A stretch of 64,000 nt of DNA, from positions 38,100,338-38,164,337 of the forward strand of contig OX457061.1 of assembly GCA_949752795.1 (NCBI GenBank), in the 5' to 3' direction. Under the pieces are notes generated by a model, which did not search any database, was not told the origin of the DNA, and saw nothing but the letters and a program-made list of their open reading frames with translations. A program made the translations under genes and the position numbers. The number at the start of each line of letters is the position of its first letter. The first letter of the stretch is position 1. Source of the stretch: Hyperoodon ampullatus (lineage: Eukaryota; Chordata; Mammalia; Artiodactyla; Ziphiidae). Positions 11,491 through 23,280 of the stretch are shown piece by piece.

Positions 11491-12061
11491 TTTTTCCAGT
11501 TTTACTGAGATTTAATTGATATATAATATTGTATCTGTCCAAGGTGTACAATGTGATGATTGATACATATATATAGTGTGAAATGATTACCACAATGTTT
11601 AGTTAACCTTAATTCACATAATTACAGATTTTATTTCTGTGATGAGAACTTTCAAGATCTACTCTCTTAGCAACTTTCAAACATAAACTACGGTATTGTT
11701 AACTGTAGTGACCAAGCTGTACATGACATCACCATTACTCACTTATCTTATAAGTAGAAGTTTTTATCTTTTGATCATCTTCACTCATTTTCCTCACCTC
11801 CAACCCCCAGCTCTGGCAACCATCATTCCATTCTTTCTATCATGAGTTCAGTATTTTAGATTTCACATATGAGATCATAAAGTATTTATCTTTCTCTGAC
11901 ATTTCATTTAGCATAATGCCCCCCAAATCCACCCATGTGGTCACAAATAGCCAGATTTCCTTCTTTATCATGGCTGAATAATAGTAGGTTGTATGCACCC
12001 CATTTTCTTCATCCATTCATCCACAAAAATCACTGAGGTTGTTTCCATGTCTTGGCTACTG
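11491..12061 (-). repeat. L1 3' end, antisense
   Basis: TTTTACTGAGATTTAATTGA, CAAGGTGTACAATGTGATGA, ATCCACCCATGTGGTCAC and TTCTTCATCCATTCATCC occur in the order of an old mammalian L1 3'UTR and ORF2 end read in reverse. It ends where a mariner-like terminus begins. Confidence 0.85.
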
Positions 12062-12085
12062 TATTGGGTTGGCCACAAAGTTCAT
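12061..12085 (+). repeat. Mariner-like terminal inverted repeat, single end
   Basis: TATTGGGTTGGCCACAAAGT resembles the terminus of the artiodactyl mariner family (TTGGGTTGGCCAAAAAGTTC) and starts at a TA target. No matching inverted end was found nearby, so this is a partial element. Confidence 0.55.
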
Positions 12086-12559
12086 ACAGTTAATGAATAC
12101 ACTGTTCAATAAAACTTGGTGGAAATGTGTCTTTTATTTTTACTTAAAATAAACCTTTGACAAAGCCAGCTAGGCATCCCTTTGAGTAATGACTTGTATC
12201 ACATTGATATATTTTAAACATACCTGCCCTGCCACATGATTTTTCTCCAGCTACCTGGATATAAGTTACACAGAGGCAGAAGAGAGTGAGAGGTAACAAT
12301 GGAGGGAAAATACAATTAGTATTTTTTTTTTACCTTTTTCCACTTCCCCGCTCCAACTCTGTGGAGCCTTCACGGACATGGCTGCCCTCCCAGCCTCCAG
12401 CAGCACTCTGTTATCAAAGAATTCAAAGAAATGGAACATAGGTTTCCAACTTATTAATTTAGCAAAATCAAAAATTATATATAATGTCTTCTGTTGGCAA
12501 AGATTTTTGCAATATAATTTGGTTCCATCTTTTGACAAGTAATTTGGCGATGTCTAGCA
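12086..12559. other. Unassigned, possible mariner interior
   Basis: A 90-codon antisense frame (12266-12538) has no recognisable transposase motif. Nothing else was identified. Confidence 0.25.
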
Positions 12560-13010
12560 AGATAAAAATGTTAATAGCTTTTTACACATTAATTCTAATT
12601 CTGGAAGTTTATGCCAATAAATAAGTACAATCCAGAAAATTATTATATAAAGATGCTCATTGTCATGTCATTTGCAATAACAAAAATTTAGAAACACCTT
12701 TAATTGTTAACAGTAGGAAAACAGTTTAGGAAATTATATCCACTTAGTAGAAAATTACACAGTTACTATATTATAATTACAAGATGATGGAGCAAAATAG
12801 AATAATGCTTAATAAAGAAAGAATGAAGAAAGCTGACCTAAATTTGTGTCTTCCTTATGACAGTAATTATGTAAACATATAAATATTTATTAAAACTTAA
12901 AACCAAAATAAGGTTTTAAAAGCTCTGTACCAGTAATGGGGATTTTATGTTTGTTTCAAAATATTTTTTAACATAACTCTTATAATTTTGTTTTTTCTAC
13001 TTACTCCTTA
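12560..13010 (+). repeat. Degraded L1M 3' region, sense
   Basis: The order GATGCTCATTGTCATGTC, TTGCAATAACAAAAATTTAG, then AGTAGGAAAACAGTTTAGGA resembles old L1 3' sequence (ATGTTCATTG ... AATAGCAAAAAATTGGAAAC ... AATAGGGGATTGGTTAAATA). It is heavily diverged. Confidence 0.45.
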
Positions 13011-13631
13011 AGAATTTCTTATTATTACCTCATTTTTCATTTCATAGTTTCAAATAAAGTCAGCAGTTTTATCAGAGAAGATTAGACTTATTTGACAGTT
13101 CATAATTCCAAGTTATTTGGTATAAAAAGACCATATACACTTGTAGGTGCTTTCAAAATAAAATTTCGAGAATTTTTTTTTTTTTTGCTTAGTCTTTCCT
13201 AGTATGGAGATTAAGCAAACTACCTAAAATTGCTAGCCATTCTTTTTTCATTTTTCTCATTTTATTCATTTATCTTGCCCTTCACAGAAATGATAACAAA
13301 TGAGTCTGCAGTTGCATCTGCCAATTTCTTAAATCCTCTATTATCCACAATATGAAACCATACTAATATGAATGCTTCCAGTATTTTCAGAGCTCTTTAG
13401 TTATTATACTTTAGCACTCTGTATGAAGTATCTTATGTAAGTGTAAAATTTAGAGTCAACTTCTGGAAGCTTTTGATTTCTTAGTTCAAAAGTGAGAGAT
13501 CCTTAGTTCAGCCACATGATTAACAATTACTTGTATAGTAGGAAGCTCCTAAATTATTGTTTTATGGACACCTGGCAGTTTTCTTGCCATTTCTCAGAAG
13601 TTCTCTATTAAACACATTCTCTCCCCCCCAT

Positions 13632-13634
<3 letters not shown>
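13011..13634. other. AT-rich unassigned DNA
   Basis: No gene or repeat recognised. Confidence 0.3.

Positions 13635-13675
<41 letters not shown>
13635..13675 (+). repeat. (CA)n microsatellite
   Basis: An uninterrupted AC run of about 40 bases. Confidence 0.95.
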
Positions 13676-13676
<1 letters not shown>

Positions 13677-13689
13677 TGTGATTAAAAGC

Positions 13690-13915
13690 ACAGACTTTGG
13701 CATTATAAAATCTAAGGTTCAATTTCCAGTTCTGTAGATTCTTGGCCACCTCACTTTAGGCAAGTAACCTAATGTCTCTGAACCTTGTTATTTTCATCTG
13801 TAAAATGGAGATTACAATTATATCAGACAATCCTCAAAACATCCGTCATGATTTTAGAGTTTCAGAGTCAGGTACAAGCAGGCACTCAGTAAATGGCTAG
13901 TGCTTTTATTACTTT
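13690..13915 (+). repeat. MIR SINE, sense
   Basis: TTTAGGCAAGTAACCTAATG, TCTGAACCTTGTTATTTTCA, CATCTGTAAAATGGAGAT and GCAGGCACTCAGTAAATGGC are the MIR core and tail in order. Confidence 0.75.
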
Positions 13916-14269
13916 ATTATTATTTAGGTCTTGGTTTTCCTTGAGTCTGTGAGTCCCCATGATGAAATGTAATTTCCAGTAGATTAAGTAACACCTGTTT
14001 TCACCAAAAATTTTAACTGAGTTCATTACTTTCTGTGCAGCCCAGATTAGTTTTCTGCCTTTTTTTCTGTGCCATATGTAGGTGCTCAATAGATTTATTT
14101 AATAAATGTACGAATGCATGAGTGTGTAGATGAAATTTTAAATGCTTCTTTTTGAGAAGGTAGAACAAATGTGACACAGTAGAACAGGTAAGAAAATAGT
14201 CCATGGAAAAAATGGTAAAGTCACGTATGTGCCCAGGGCCAGCCTAAGAATTACTTTTTTTTTTTTTTT

Positions 14270-15300
14270 AGGATCCTAGTGAGCTTCCACATGCAGACTA
14301 ACTGGAAGCCAGAACCACAGGCAGCAGCTAGGAAAATATACAGCTTCCTTCCAGGCAGAAATTGGGAGACAGGCATCTTTTTGTCCTCTCCCTCCATGCT
14401 GGGTCTGGGTGTATAGATATGGGTAGTCCTCACCCATTTAAAAACTCCTTCTTTGTTTGCTATAGTACTGTGGGACTCATGAATGCAAGCCCAATTGACT
14501 TTCAGTGGTAGGTTATTTTGGTGTCCATCCCTCAGGTGGCAGTTTTTTTTTTTTTTTTTTTTTTTTTTTTCGCGGTACGCGGGCCTCTCACTGTTGTGGC
14601 CTCTCCCATTGCGGAGCACAGGCTCCGGACGCGCAGGCTCAGCGGCCATGGCTCACGGGCCTAGCCGCTCTGCGGCATGTGGGATCTTCCCAGACCGGGG
14701 CATGAACCCGTGTCCCCTGCATCGGCAGGCGGACTCTCAACCACTGCGCCACCAGGGAAGCCCAGGTGGCAGTTTTTAAAGTCAGGGTTCTAAATGTGTA
14801 GACAAGCCCCCTCCAGGGCCATGCAGGAGACTTGGCTTTATTGTTGAAGCAGTTTGGAGGGAGAGTGCAGAGTAAGTACCCACTGGCTCTTTTGGGCTCT
14901 GGGCAGGATTCCAGTCAGCTGAAATGCAAGCTGATTAGAAGCTGGACCCTCAGACAGTAGCTGGGAAAGTATGTAGTCCAACACCCTCCAGGAAGAAATT
15001 GGGAGATAAGCGTTTGTGTGTGTTCCCTCTGCTCTGGGCTTGGGGAGATAGCCAGAGGGAGTGCTCAAGCACCTTGTAAAAACTGCTTGTTTGCTATAAT
15101 ACTATGGGACTTGTGAAGGGAAGCCCTTTTGGCTCCCAGAGCTAGATGATTTGGGGGCCTATCCCTCAGGCGGCAGCCTTAAAAGTTGGGGCATTAGAAA
15201 TATGGTCCAAACACTGCAATAATTGGGAAGAGGCTGGAGTTGGTGGTTTCAAAAAGATTATAAGGCAGTGTTCTTGGGTGGGGTTTATAGTAAGAGTGTG
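14270..15300. repeat. Tandem pair of about 400-bp repeat units, split by a SINE
   Basis: Segment 14270-14542 plus 14763-14900 aligns with 14905-15300. Shared anchors in order are a GGATCCTAGTGAGC or GGATTCCAGTCAGC start, AGAAATTGGGAGA, a GTTTGCTATAGTACTGTGGG or GTTTGCTATAATACTATGGG block, and CATCCCTCAGGTGGCAG or TATCCCTCAGGCGGCAG. Both units look like retroelement non-coding sequence, perhaps L1 5' untranslated monomers, but I cannot name the family. Only the left unit carries the SINE at 14548-14762. Confidence 0.7.
14548..14762 (-). repeat. CHR SINE, full length, antisense
   Basis: A poly(T) tract is followed by CGCGGTACGCGGGCCTCTCA and ends in CCACCAGGGAAGCCC, the reverse of the cetacean CHR SINE. 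The target-site duplication CAGGTGGCAGTTTTT is exact at 14533-14547 and 14763-14777. Confidence 0.97.
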
Positions 15301-15439
15301 TCTCATCCTTTCCTATACATTTCTGAGTGGGTATTTTCTCAGTTTCCCAACGTGTAGGAGTCACTAGTTTCTTGATATCTTTCAGAGGGAATTGATCTGT
15401 GTGTAGGTGTATATTCAGTGCATCCATGGAAGGAGGGAA

Positions 15440-18040
15440 ATTCAGGAGTCTCTTGTGTGACCATCTTGAGGTACCTGTTGATCTTTTCTAATAACAAGCT
15501 CTTGGTTTCATCAACTTTCCATATTGTTTTTGTTTTATTTATATATGGTGTAATATTTATTATTTTTCCCATCTGCTGGCCTTGGGTTAAGGTTTTTCTA
15601 CTTCCTTAAGGCAAAAAGTTAGATTGTTGATATGAGATCTTTATTCTTTTTTAATGTAAGTCTTTACAGCTATAAATTTCCTTCTCATCACTGCTTGTGC
15701 TGCATCCCGTATTTGTTTTCATTGGTCTCAAGGTATTTTGTAGTTTCTCTTGTAATTTCTTCCTCGACCCATTGGTTGTTTAAAAGCGTGCTGTTTAATT
15801 TCCGCATATTTGTGAATTCTCATTTCCCTTTTGTTACTGAGTTCTAGTTTTATTCCATTGTGACAGCAAAAGATTCATTGTGTGATTTCAGTAGTTTTTT
15901 GTTTTTTGTTTCTTGCAGTACGTGGGCCTCTCACTGTTGTGACCTCTCCCATTGCAGAGCACAGGCTCTGGACTCACAGATTCAGTGGCCATGGCTCACG
16001 GGCCTAGCCGCTCCGCGGCATGTGGGATCTTCCCGGACCAGGGCACAAACCTGTGTTCCCTGCATCAGCAGGCCGACTCTCAACCACTGTGCCACCAGGG
16101 AAGCCCTGTGATTTCAGTAGTTTTAATGTTTATTAAGAATTGTTTTGTGGCCTAACATATGGTCTATTCTGGAAATGTTACATGTACACTTGAGAAAAAT
16201 GTGTAATTTACTATCATTGGGTAGAGAGCTGTGTATATATGTGTCTGTTAGCTCCATCTGGTTTATACTGTTGTTTAGGTCTTCTGTTAACTTACTGATC
16301 TGTGTGGTTGTTCTCCGCCATTTCTGAATGAAGGCTATCAAAGTCTCCAACTCTCACTGTATCTCCCTTCTGTTACTGTTTGCTTCATCTATTAAGGAGC
16401 TCTGGTACAAATGTTTATAATTTTTATATTTTCTTAGAGAATTGATCCTTTTCTCATTATATAAATTCGTTCTTTGTCCATTGTAAGAGGTTTGACTTAA
16501 AGTCTAGTTAGTCTGATATTAGTATAGGCACCTTGTTCCCTTTTGGCTACTATTTGCATGCGATATTTTTCCATTCTTCATTTTCAAGCTCTGTATGTCC
16601 ATAAATTGAAACTGAATCTCTTGCAGACATCATAGACGGCTTATAGTTGGATTCTGTTTTATATCCATTCTGCCAGCTTTTACATTTTAATTGGTGAGTT
16701 TAATCCATTATACTTAAAATAATTAATGATAGGGAAGGACTTTTTTTGCCATTTGTGATATTTGTTTTCTGTATGTTTCATAAAATTTGGGGCCCTTCCT
16801 TATTGCCTTCTTTTGTGTTTGAGTTTTTTTTTGTAGTGACACATTTTGAATCCTTTCTCACTTCCTTTTCTGTATACTTTGTAATCTTTTCTTTTCAGTT
16901 ATCACAGGGATTACATACAATATCCTGAAGTCATAACAATCTGTTTTAAACTGTCAATAACTTAACTTCAATATCTTATAAAAATTCTCCTCCTTCACAG
17001 CACCACTCCTCCAGTCTATTATTGATGTTAAAAAATACATCCTTATATATTGTGTAACATTAACATAGAAATTATGTTAATTTTTAATTTTTTTATTTTT
17101 AATCCTATAATATATAAACAGTGCGATTCCAAACCCAAGTTTCAGTACTCATGTTTTTTATATTTCCCCATGTATTTACCTTAACCAGAGAACTTTATAT
17201 TTTCTTCTAGCTTTGAGCTACTTGTCTAGCATTTTTTCATTTCAGCTTGAAGGACTCCCTTTAGTATATCTGGTAGGGAAGTTCTAATGATAATAATTCT
17301 CTCCAAGTTTTGTTTATCTTGGAATGCCTTAATTTCTCCTTTATTTTGAAGTACAGTTTTGCCGATATAGGATTTTCAATTTATAAGGTTTTCTTCCATT
17401 CAGTACTTTAAATACACATCCCAGTGCCTTCTGGACTGCAAGGTTTCTGCTGAAAAATCTGCTAAAAATTTTATTTGGGATCATTGATACATGATGAGTC
17501 GCTCGTCTATTGATTCTTTCAAGATTCTTTGTTTTTTATGTCCAAGTATTTCACAGTTTGGGAAGTTTTTGTCCATTATTCCTTCAGATGGGGTTTCTGC
17601 TGTTTTCTCACTCTTTTTTCTTCCTGGATTCCCATAATGTCTTTATGGATTCCTATAATTCCATTAGGCTCTGTTCACATTTCTTCATTCATTTTTCTTT
17701 TTGCTCTGAGAATAATTTCAAATGATTTGTCTTCAAGTTTGCTGATGCCTTCCTCTGCCTGTTTCAGTCTGCTTTTGAACCCCTCTTGTGAAATTTTCAA
17801 TTTAGTTCTATTTTTAACTCCACAGTTGCTTTTTTAAAATAAATTCTCTTTGTTGATATTCTTTGTTGATATATCATCTTCCTGATTTCCTAGGCAGTTG
17901 TTTTCAAGAGTTCATCTAGCAACTCTGAAGCCTATGTTTCTTTAGGGTCATTTTCTAGAGATTTATTATGTTCCTTTGAATGGGCCACATTTCCCTGTTG
18001 TTTTCTGTGTTTTGTGAGCTTTTGTCAAAAATTGCATATT
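15440..18040 (-). repeat. Antisense L1 body, ORF2 part then ORF1
   Basis: Read on the minus strand this is a degraded L1. The plus strand shows reverse ORF2 landmarks at 15480-16700 (GACCCATTGGTTGTTTAAAA, TGGCCTAACATATGGTCTAT) and reverse ORF1 landmarks at 17220-17830 (TGAAGGACTCCCTTTAGTAT, GTGCCTTCTGGACTGCAAGG, AATGATTTGTCTTCAAGTTT). The order ORF2 then ORF1 fits one antisense element. Frequent stops in all frames show it is dead. A CHR SINE is nested in it. Confidence 0.85.
15899..16106 (-). repeat. CHR SINE, antisense, nested in L1
   Basis: Starts after T-rich sequence with GCAGTACGTGGGCCTCTCA and ends at CCACCAGGGAAGCCC. The duplication TGTGATTTCAGTAGTTTT is exact at 15881-15898 and 16107-16124, so the SINE inserted into the L1 after the latter was resident. 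It carries several CpG-decay changes and is older than the copy at 14.5 kb. Confidence 0.95.
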
Positions 18041-18590
18041 GAAAAAAACAGCCACCTCTCCCAGCCTTGTAGACTGGATACTTGCAGAGGAAGACCTTCA
18101 CTCATCAGCCTAGTTTAAAGACTTAAGGTCTGCTCACATCTTTTCTGAGGATGTGCCTTCACTGGGCCTGTGTGTGAAGCCCAGCTGCAAGCCCCCTAAT
18201 TCTGCCACACACACAGCTGGTTTAAAATGTTTCATTTCCCTAAGAGCCTCACCCCTGGCTTCTTGGCCCTTAAATGTTCTGTTGTATTCCTCTGTCAGTA
18301 ATCTCTGCCCTCCAGGTGTGTGCAGGTGTACAGTTGCCATGAAATTTTCATGGGCCATTGAATCCATCGCTTTCACAGCCACCAATCTGATATACAAAAT
18401 ATTCCACTATTCCTTTCTCAGCTCTGAGTCATGTGAGACAGAAATGACACTCTCAAGACATTGCCTGGCATGCCACACATTACAATCAAGTTGGAAGATG
18501 GTTTTACCAGATAGAGAAGTCTTAGTTAACAGTTTTTTTCTTTCAACACTTAAATATGAAATCCACCAGCCTTTTCCCTTGACACTTCCA
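18041..18590 (-). repeat. Probable L1 5' untranslated part, antisense
   Basis: It lies directly beyond the reverse ORF1 landmarks and is GC-richer than its flanks, as expected for an L1 5' region. The 169-codon plus-strand frame at 18153-18662 has no recognised domain and is taken as chance. Confidence 0.4.
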
Positions 18591-19085
18591 AAATTCTTTG
18601 TTGTTAGTTTTTGCAATTTTAATATAGTGTTTTTGTGTAAATCTCATGTTGGAGTTCATTGAGTTTCTTGGATATGTACTTTCATTTATTTTATCATATC
18701 TGAGGAGTTTGGGGCAGTTATCTCTTCAAATATTTTCCCTTTCTATCCCTTTCTCTCCATGCAGGATTCCTATTATGGATATGTTGTCATACTTGATGAT
18801 GTCTTGTAGGTCTCTTACATTCTGCTCATTATTCTTCAGTCTTTCCTCTTTCCACCCCTCAGAGTGGATTGTCTCAATCAGTTCTTCTTCAAATGTGCCA
18901 ATTCTTTATTCTGCCTGCTTAAATCTGCTAATGAATCCCCCTAATGACTTCCTTATTTCAGTTGTGGCACTTTTCAACTCTAGAATATATATTTGATTCC
19001 TTTTTGTAATTTCTTTCTCTTTATTAGTATTCGTCACTTGATGAGGCACTATTTTCCTGATTTCCTTTAGTTCTTTGTCCAAAAT
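18591..19085 (-). repeat. Second L1 ORF1 fragment, antisense
   Basis: TTGGAGTTCATTGAGTTTCTTGG, with GATGTCTTGTAGGTCTCTTA and TCTGCTAATGAATCCCCC, repeats the reverse ORF1 pattern already seen at 17.5-17.8 kb, so two L1 copies lie side by side. Confidence 0.65.
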
Positions 19086-19182
19086 TTCATTTAGTTCTAT
19101 GGGAATATTTAAGAGAGTGAGTTAAAGTCTTTTTAATGCCTGGACAGTGTGTATATGTGTATGTCCATGTTGTGTGGACAAT

Positions 19183-19275
19183 GTATATATATATACATAT
19201 ATATATATATATACACACACACATACATACGTATATATATATACACACACATATATATATATACACACACACACA
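19183..19275 (+). repeat. Compound (TA)n/(CA)n microsatellite
   Basis: Alternating TATATA and CACACA blocks. Peptides of alternating Tyr/Ile/Thr/His in this area are artefacts of the repeat. Confidence 0.95.
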
Positions 19276-19599
19276 TTTTCTTCCTCATGCATGGATCGTA
19301 CTTTATTTTCATACCTCATAACTCTTTGTTGAAAACTTATATGTTAAATAGATAAAGTAGAAATCTGGAAATCAGATTCTCCCTTCCCATCAAGATTTTC
19401 TCTTACAGCTGTTTGTTGCTGTTCTTGGTGGTGGTGGTGGTATTGATCCTCTTTGTTTGAATCTAGCTTGCATTTGGGAAGATGTAATGGTTACTACAGG
19501 TTGGGAATAACGTTTATGATATGAGAAGCCTATACCATTTTTTGTGACTTTATTTTAAATTAATATAAACTGGTGTTGCTTTTTTTGGATGTATTTTTA

Positions 19600-22260
19600 T
19601 GTTTCATGCTACTAACGTTTAAGTTTCAAACATTTGACAAAAGTGTATTAAGGGCTTTTCGTAAGTATTTGATTGAGAGTATTCAGTGGTGATATTGTGT
19701 TTATTGTATATACATGGGTCTCTTCCTGGGCTCTCTATTTTGTTCCACTGGTCTATATGTTTGTATTTAACCCAGTACTATTCTGTTTTAGTTACTGTAG
19801 CTTGGTAATATGTTTTGAAAACAGGAAGTGTGATCCCTTGAGCTTTATTCTTCTAAAGATTGTTTTGGCTATTTGGGGTCTTTTGTGGTTCTGTATGAAT
19901 TTTTGGATTGCTTTTTCTATTTCTGTATTGAACACCATTGGGATTTTAATAGGGACTTCATTGAATCTGTGGACCACTTTGGTAGTATGTACATTCTAAC
20001 AATAGTAATCATGAACATGGGTTGTCTTTCCATATTATCAGTGTCTTCTTTAATTTTCTTCATCATTTTTTTATACTTTTCACTGTACAGATCTTTTACC
20101 TCTGGTTAAGTTTATTTCTAAGTATTTTATTCTTTGTATTGAAGTTGATATTGGGATTGTGTTCTTAATTTACTTTGCAGATTTTTCATTGTTAGTGAGT
20201 AGAAATGTAATTGATTTCTGTATGTTGGTTTTTATGTATTTCCACTTTACTGAATTCTTTTTTTGTGGAGTTTGTAGGACTTGCTACCAATAAAATGGTC
20301 ATCTACAAAGATAATTTTATTTCTTCCTATTTTGAATGTCTTTTATTTCTTCTCCTTACTTATCTGTCTAGGACTTCCAGAACTATGCTGAATAAAAGTG
20401 GCAAGATTGGACATCCTTGCCTTCCTGTTCATAAAGGAAAGCTTTCACTTTTTCATTATTGAGTTTGATATTAGCTGTGGACTTTTCGTATTTGGCCTTC
20501 TTTATGTTAATTTCCTTCTATTCCTAGTTTATTGAGGATTTTTATCTGAAAGAATGTTTTTTCCAAATCCTTTTTCTGCATCTGTTGAGATGATCATGTG
20601 GGGCTATTGTTTTGTTTTTCATTCTGTTAATTTCATGTATCATATTGATTGATTTATGGATATTGAACCATCCTTGAATCCCAGGGTCGTATGTATAATC
20701 CCACTTGGTCATGTGTATAATCCATTTAATGTGTTTAATTTGGTTTGCTAGTATTTTGATGAGGTTTTTAACATCTGTGTGCATCAGGGATACTTTATCT
20801 TTTCCTGTAGTGTCTTTGTCTGGCTTTGGTATCAGGGTAATGCTGACCTTGTAAAATTAGTTTGGAAGAGTTCCCAGTTTTTCACTATTTAGCAACAGTT
20901 TGCTCTGGTTTGAATATGTCCTTCCAAAATTCCTATGTGAAAACCCTAATGCCTGATGTGATAGTAATAGTTGGTGGGGCCTTTGGGAGGTGCTTAGGTC
21001 ATGAGGGCAGAACACTCATAAAGGGGATTAGTGCTTTTTTTTTTAATAAAAGACTCCAAAAATACCTCTAGTGCCTTCCATGATGTGAGAACACAGGGAG
21101 AAGTTACTATGAATCAGAAAGAATACTCTTATCCAACTGTGATGATGCCATGATGTTAGACTTCCAGTCTCCAGAATGGTGAGCTATTATTTATAAGCTA
21201 CTCAGTCAGTGTATTTTGTTATAGTATCCCAAATGGACTAAGCAAAGTTTTAGAAAGATTGGCATTAATCTTCTTCAAATGATGATAGAATTCTTCTGTG
21301 AAGACATCTGATCTAGAATTCATCTGTGAAGACATCTGATCTTGGGCTTTCCTCTGCTGAGAGATTTTTGATTATTGATTCAATTTCCTTACTAGTTATA
21401 GATCTCTTTAGGTTTTCTCTTTCTTTTTTACTTAGTCTTTGCAGGTTGTGTCTTTCTAGGGATTATCCATTTCTTCTAGGTTATCCAATTTCATGGCATA
21501 CAATTAATCATAACAGTCCCTTATAATCCTTTTTATCTCTGTGGAATCCATTTTATGTTTCCTTTCATACGTGTTTGATTTTATTTGGATCTTCTGTTAG
21601 ACTAGCTAAAGATTTGTCAATTTTTTTTTCTTTTTAAAAAACTCAGCTCTTAGTTTCATTAATCTTTTCTATTGTTTTTCTAGTCTCTATTTCATTTATT
21701 TCTGCTCTGCTCTTTATTTCCTTCCATCTGCTAACTTTGGGCTACTTTGGTCTTCTTTTTCTAGATTCTTGAGGTGTGATGTTAGGTTGTTTGAGATTTT
21801 TCTTTTATCTTAATCTAGGGATTTATGACTATAAACTTACCTTGTAGAACTGCTTTTGATGTATCCCATATGTTTTGGTATGCTGTTTTCATTTTAATTT
21901 TTCTTAAGATATTTTCTAATTTCTCTTGTTTTCATTTTTGAAAACAAAATAATCTTACTCAAGATTATATTATTTAATTTCCACAGATTTGTGAATTTTC
22001 CAGCTTTTCTTATGTTGGTTTTTAGTTACATTCCATGGTGGATAGAAAATATACTTAGTATACTTCAGTCTTGCTAATTTTATTAAGACTTGTTTTGTGA
22101 CCTAATATGTGATCTAGGAGAAAGTTCCATGTATAGTTGAGAATAATGTGTAACTATTAGGTGGAATTTTCTATATATGTCTATTAGGTCCATTTGGTTT
22201 ATAATGTTATTGAAAGTTAGCTGTTTATTTATTGATTTTATGTCTGTGTGTTCTATCCAT
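19600..22260 (-). repeat. L1 ORF2 remnant, antisense
   Basis: Reverse ORF2 landmarks occur in order: TGTTCCACTGGTCTATATGT, GTTACTGTAGCTTGGTAAT, GAACCATCCTTGAATCCCAG, CTTTGGTATCAGGGTAATGC, and ATTAATCTTTTCTATTG in the right part. This spans much of the reverse transcriptase and C-terminal region. Stops and indels are frequent. It is interrupted by an LTR at 20.9-21.24 kb. Confidence 0.9.
20901..21244 (+). repeat. MaLR LTR, MST-like, inserted in L1
   Basis: TGGTTTGAATATGTCCTTCC, GGTGGGGCCTTTGGGAGGTG, TTAGTGC, GACTTCCAGTCTCCAGAA and CCCAAATGGACTAAGCA follow the order of MST-type ERVL-MaLR LTRs. A T-rich run expands the middle. It splits the antisense L1, so it is younger than that L1. Confidence 0.85.
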
Positions 22261-22371
22261 TACTAAAAATGTTCTTGTGACACCTCACAAATTCATATCA
22301 GGGATTTCTCATTGACTCCATACTGGTGCACAGTGAAGCTATAAATGGTATTTCCTCCAGGCATACTTTTT

Positions 22372-22460
22372 CTTTAAGCTACAATGCAAAGAGATGGAAT
22401 GACAGGTGTTTCCCTTGAATTACTTAGAATTTGACACTCCCACCCTTTTGTTTCTGTTCT
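22372..22460 (+). repeat. 89-bp direct repeat, left copy
   Basis: Begins CTTTAAGCTACAATGCAAAG and ends TTGTTTCTGTTCT. The partner lies at 23192-23280. Roughly 88 percent of bases agree by eye. The pair brackets a SINE plus L1 block. Confidence 0.9.
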
Positions 22461-22596
22461 TTTTAAAAAATATTTATTTATTTGGCTGTGCCAGGTCTTA
22501 GTTGCGGCATGTGGGATCTTTGTTGCAGCATGTGGAGTCTAGTTCCCTGATCAGGGATTGAACCCAGGCCCCCTGCATTGAGAATGCGGAGTGTTT
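22461..22596 (-). repeat. Older CHR-type SINE, truncated, antisense
   Basis: TTTAAAAAATATTTATTTAT, GGCTGTGCCAGGTCTTAGTT and TTCCCTGATCAGGGATTGAA, then CCCAGGCCCCCTGCATTG, is the reverse of an older artiodactyl tRNA-derived SINE. The head, which should end in a reverse of the CCCTGGTGG motif, is missing. Confidence 0.85.
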
Positions 22597-23191
22597 TGTT
22601 TTGTTTTTTTTGGAGTGTAGTTGCTTTACAATGTTGTGTTAGTTTTTGTTGTACAGCAAAGTGAATCAGCTATACATATACATATATCCCCTCGTTATTG
22701 GATTTCCTTCCCATTTAGGTCACCACAGAGCACTGAGTAGAGTTCCCTGTGCTATAAAGTAGGCTCTCATTCGTTATGTATTTTATACATAGTATCAATA
22801 GTGTATATATATCAATCCCAGTATCTCAACTCAGCCCACACCCCCTTTCTCCCTTGGTATCCATACGTTTGTTCTCTACGTCTGTGGCTCTATTTCTGCT
22901 TTGTAAATCGTCTATACCAATGTTTTTCAGATTCCACATACATGCGTTAATATACGATACTCGTTTTTCTCTCTCTGACTTACTTCACTATGTATGACAG
23001 TCTCTAGGTCCATCCACCTCTCTACAAATGACCCAATTTTGTTGCTTTTTATGGCTAATATTCCACTGTGTATATGTAGCACATCTTCTTTATCCATTCC
23101 TCTGCTGATGGGATATTTAGGTTGTTTTTATGTCCTGGTTATTGTGAATAGGGCTGCGGTGAACATTGTGGTGCACGTGTCTCTTCTTTCT
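22597..23191 (-). repeat. L1 3' end, antisense, 5'-truncated
   Basis: TTGCTTTACAATGTTGTGTT, AGCACTGAGTAGAGTTCCCT, GTCCATCCACCTCTCTACAA and TCCTGGTTATTGTGAATAGG are the artiodactyl L1 3'UTR and ORF2 tail in reverse. The T-rich run at 22600-22612 is the poly(A) end. Confidence 0.93.
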
Positions 23192-23280
23192 CTTTAAGCT
23201 ACAATGCAAAGAGACAGAATAACAGGTGTTTCCCTTCAATTACTTAGAGTTTGACACCGACCCCCCTTTGTTTCTGTTCT
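23192..23280 (+). repeat. 89-bp direct repeat, right copy
   Basis: Partner of 22372-22460, differing at several positions (for example GAGACAGAATAACAG against GAGATGGAATGACAG). Confidence 0.9.

Noticed and set aside
18153..18662. 169-codon plus-strand frame
   Set aside because: Lies in the presumed antisense 5' part of an L1; no domain and not on the L1 coding strand.
19087..19355. Multiple frames rich in Tyr/Ile/Thr/His on both strands
   Set aside because: Translation of a TA/CA microsatellite.
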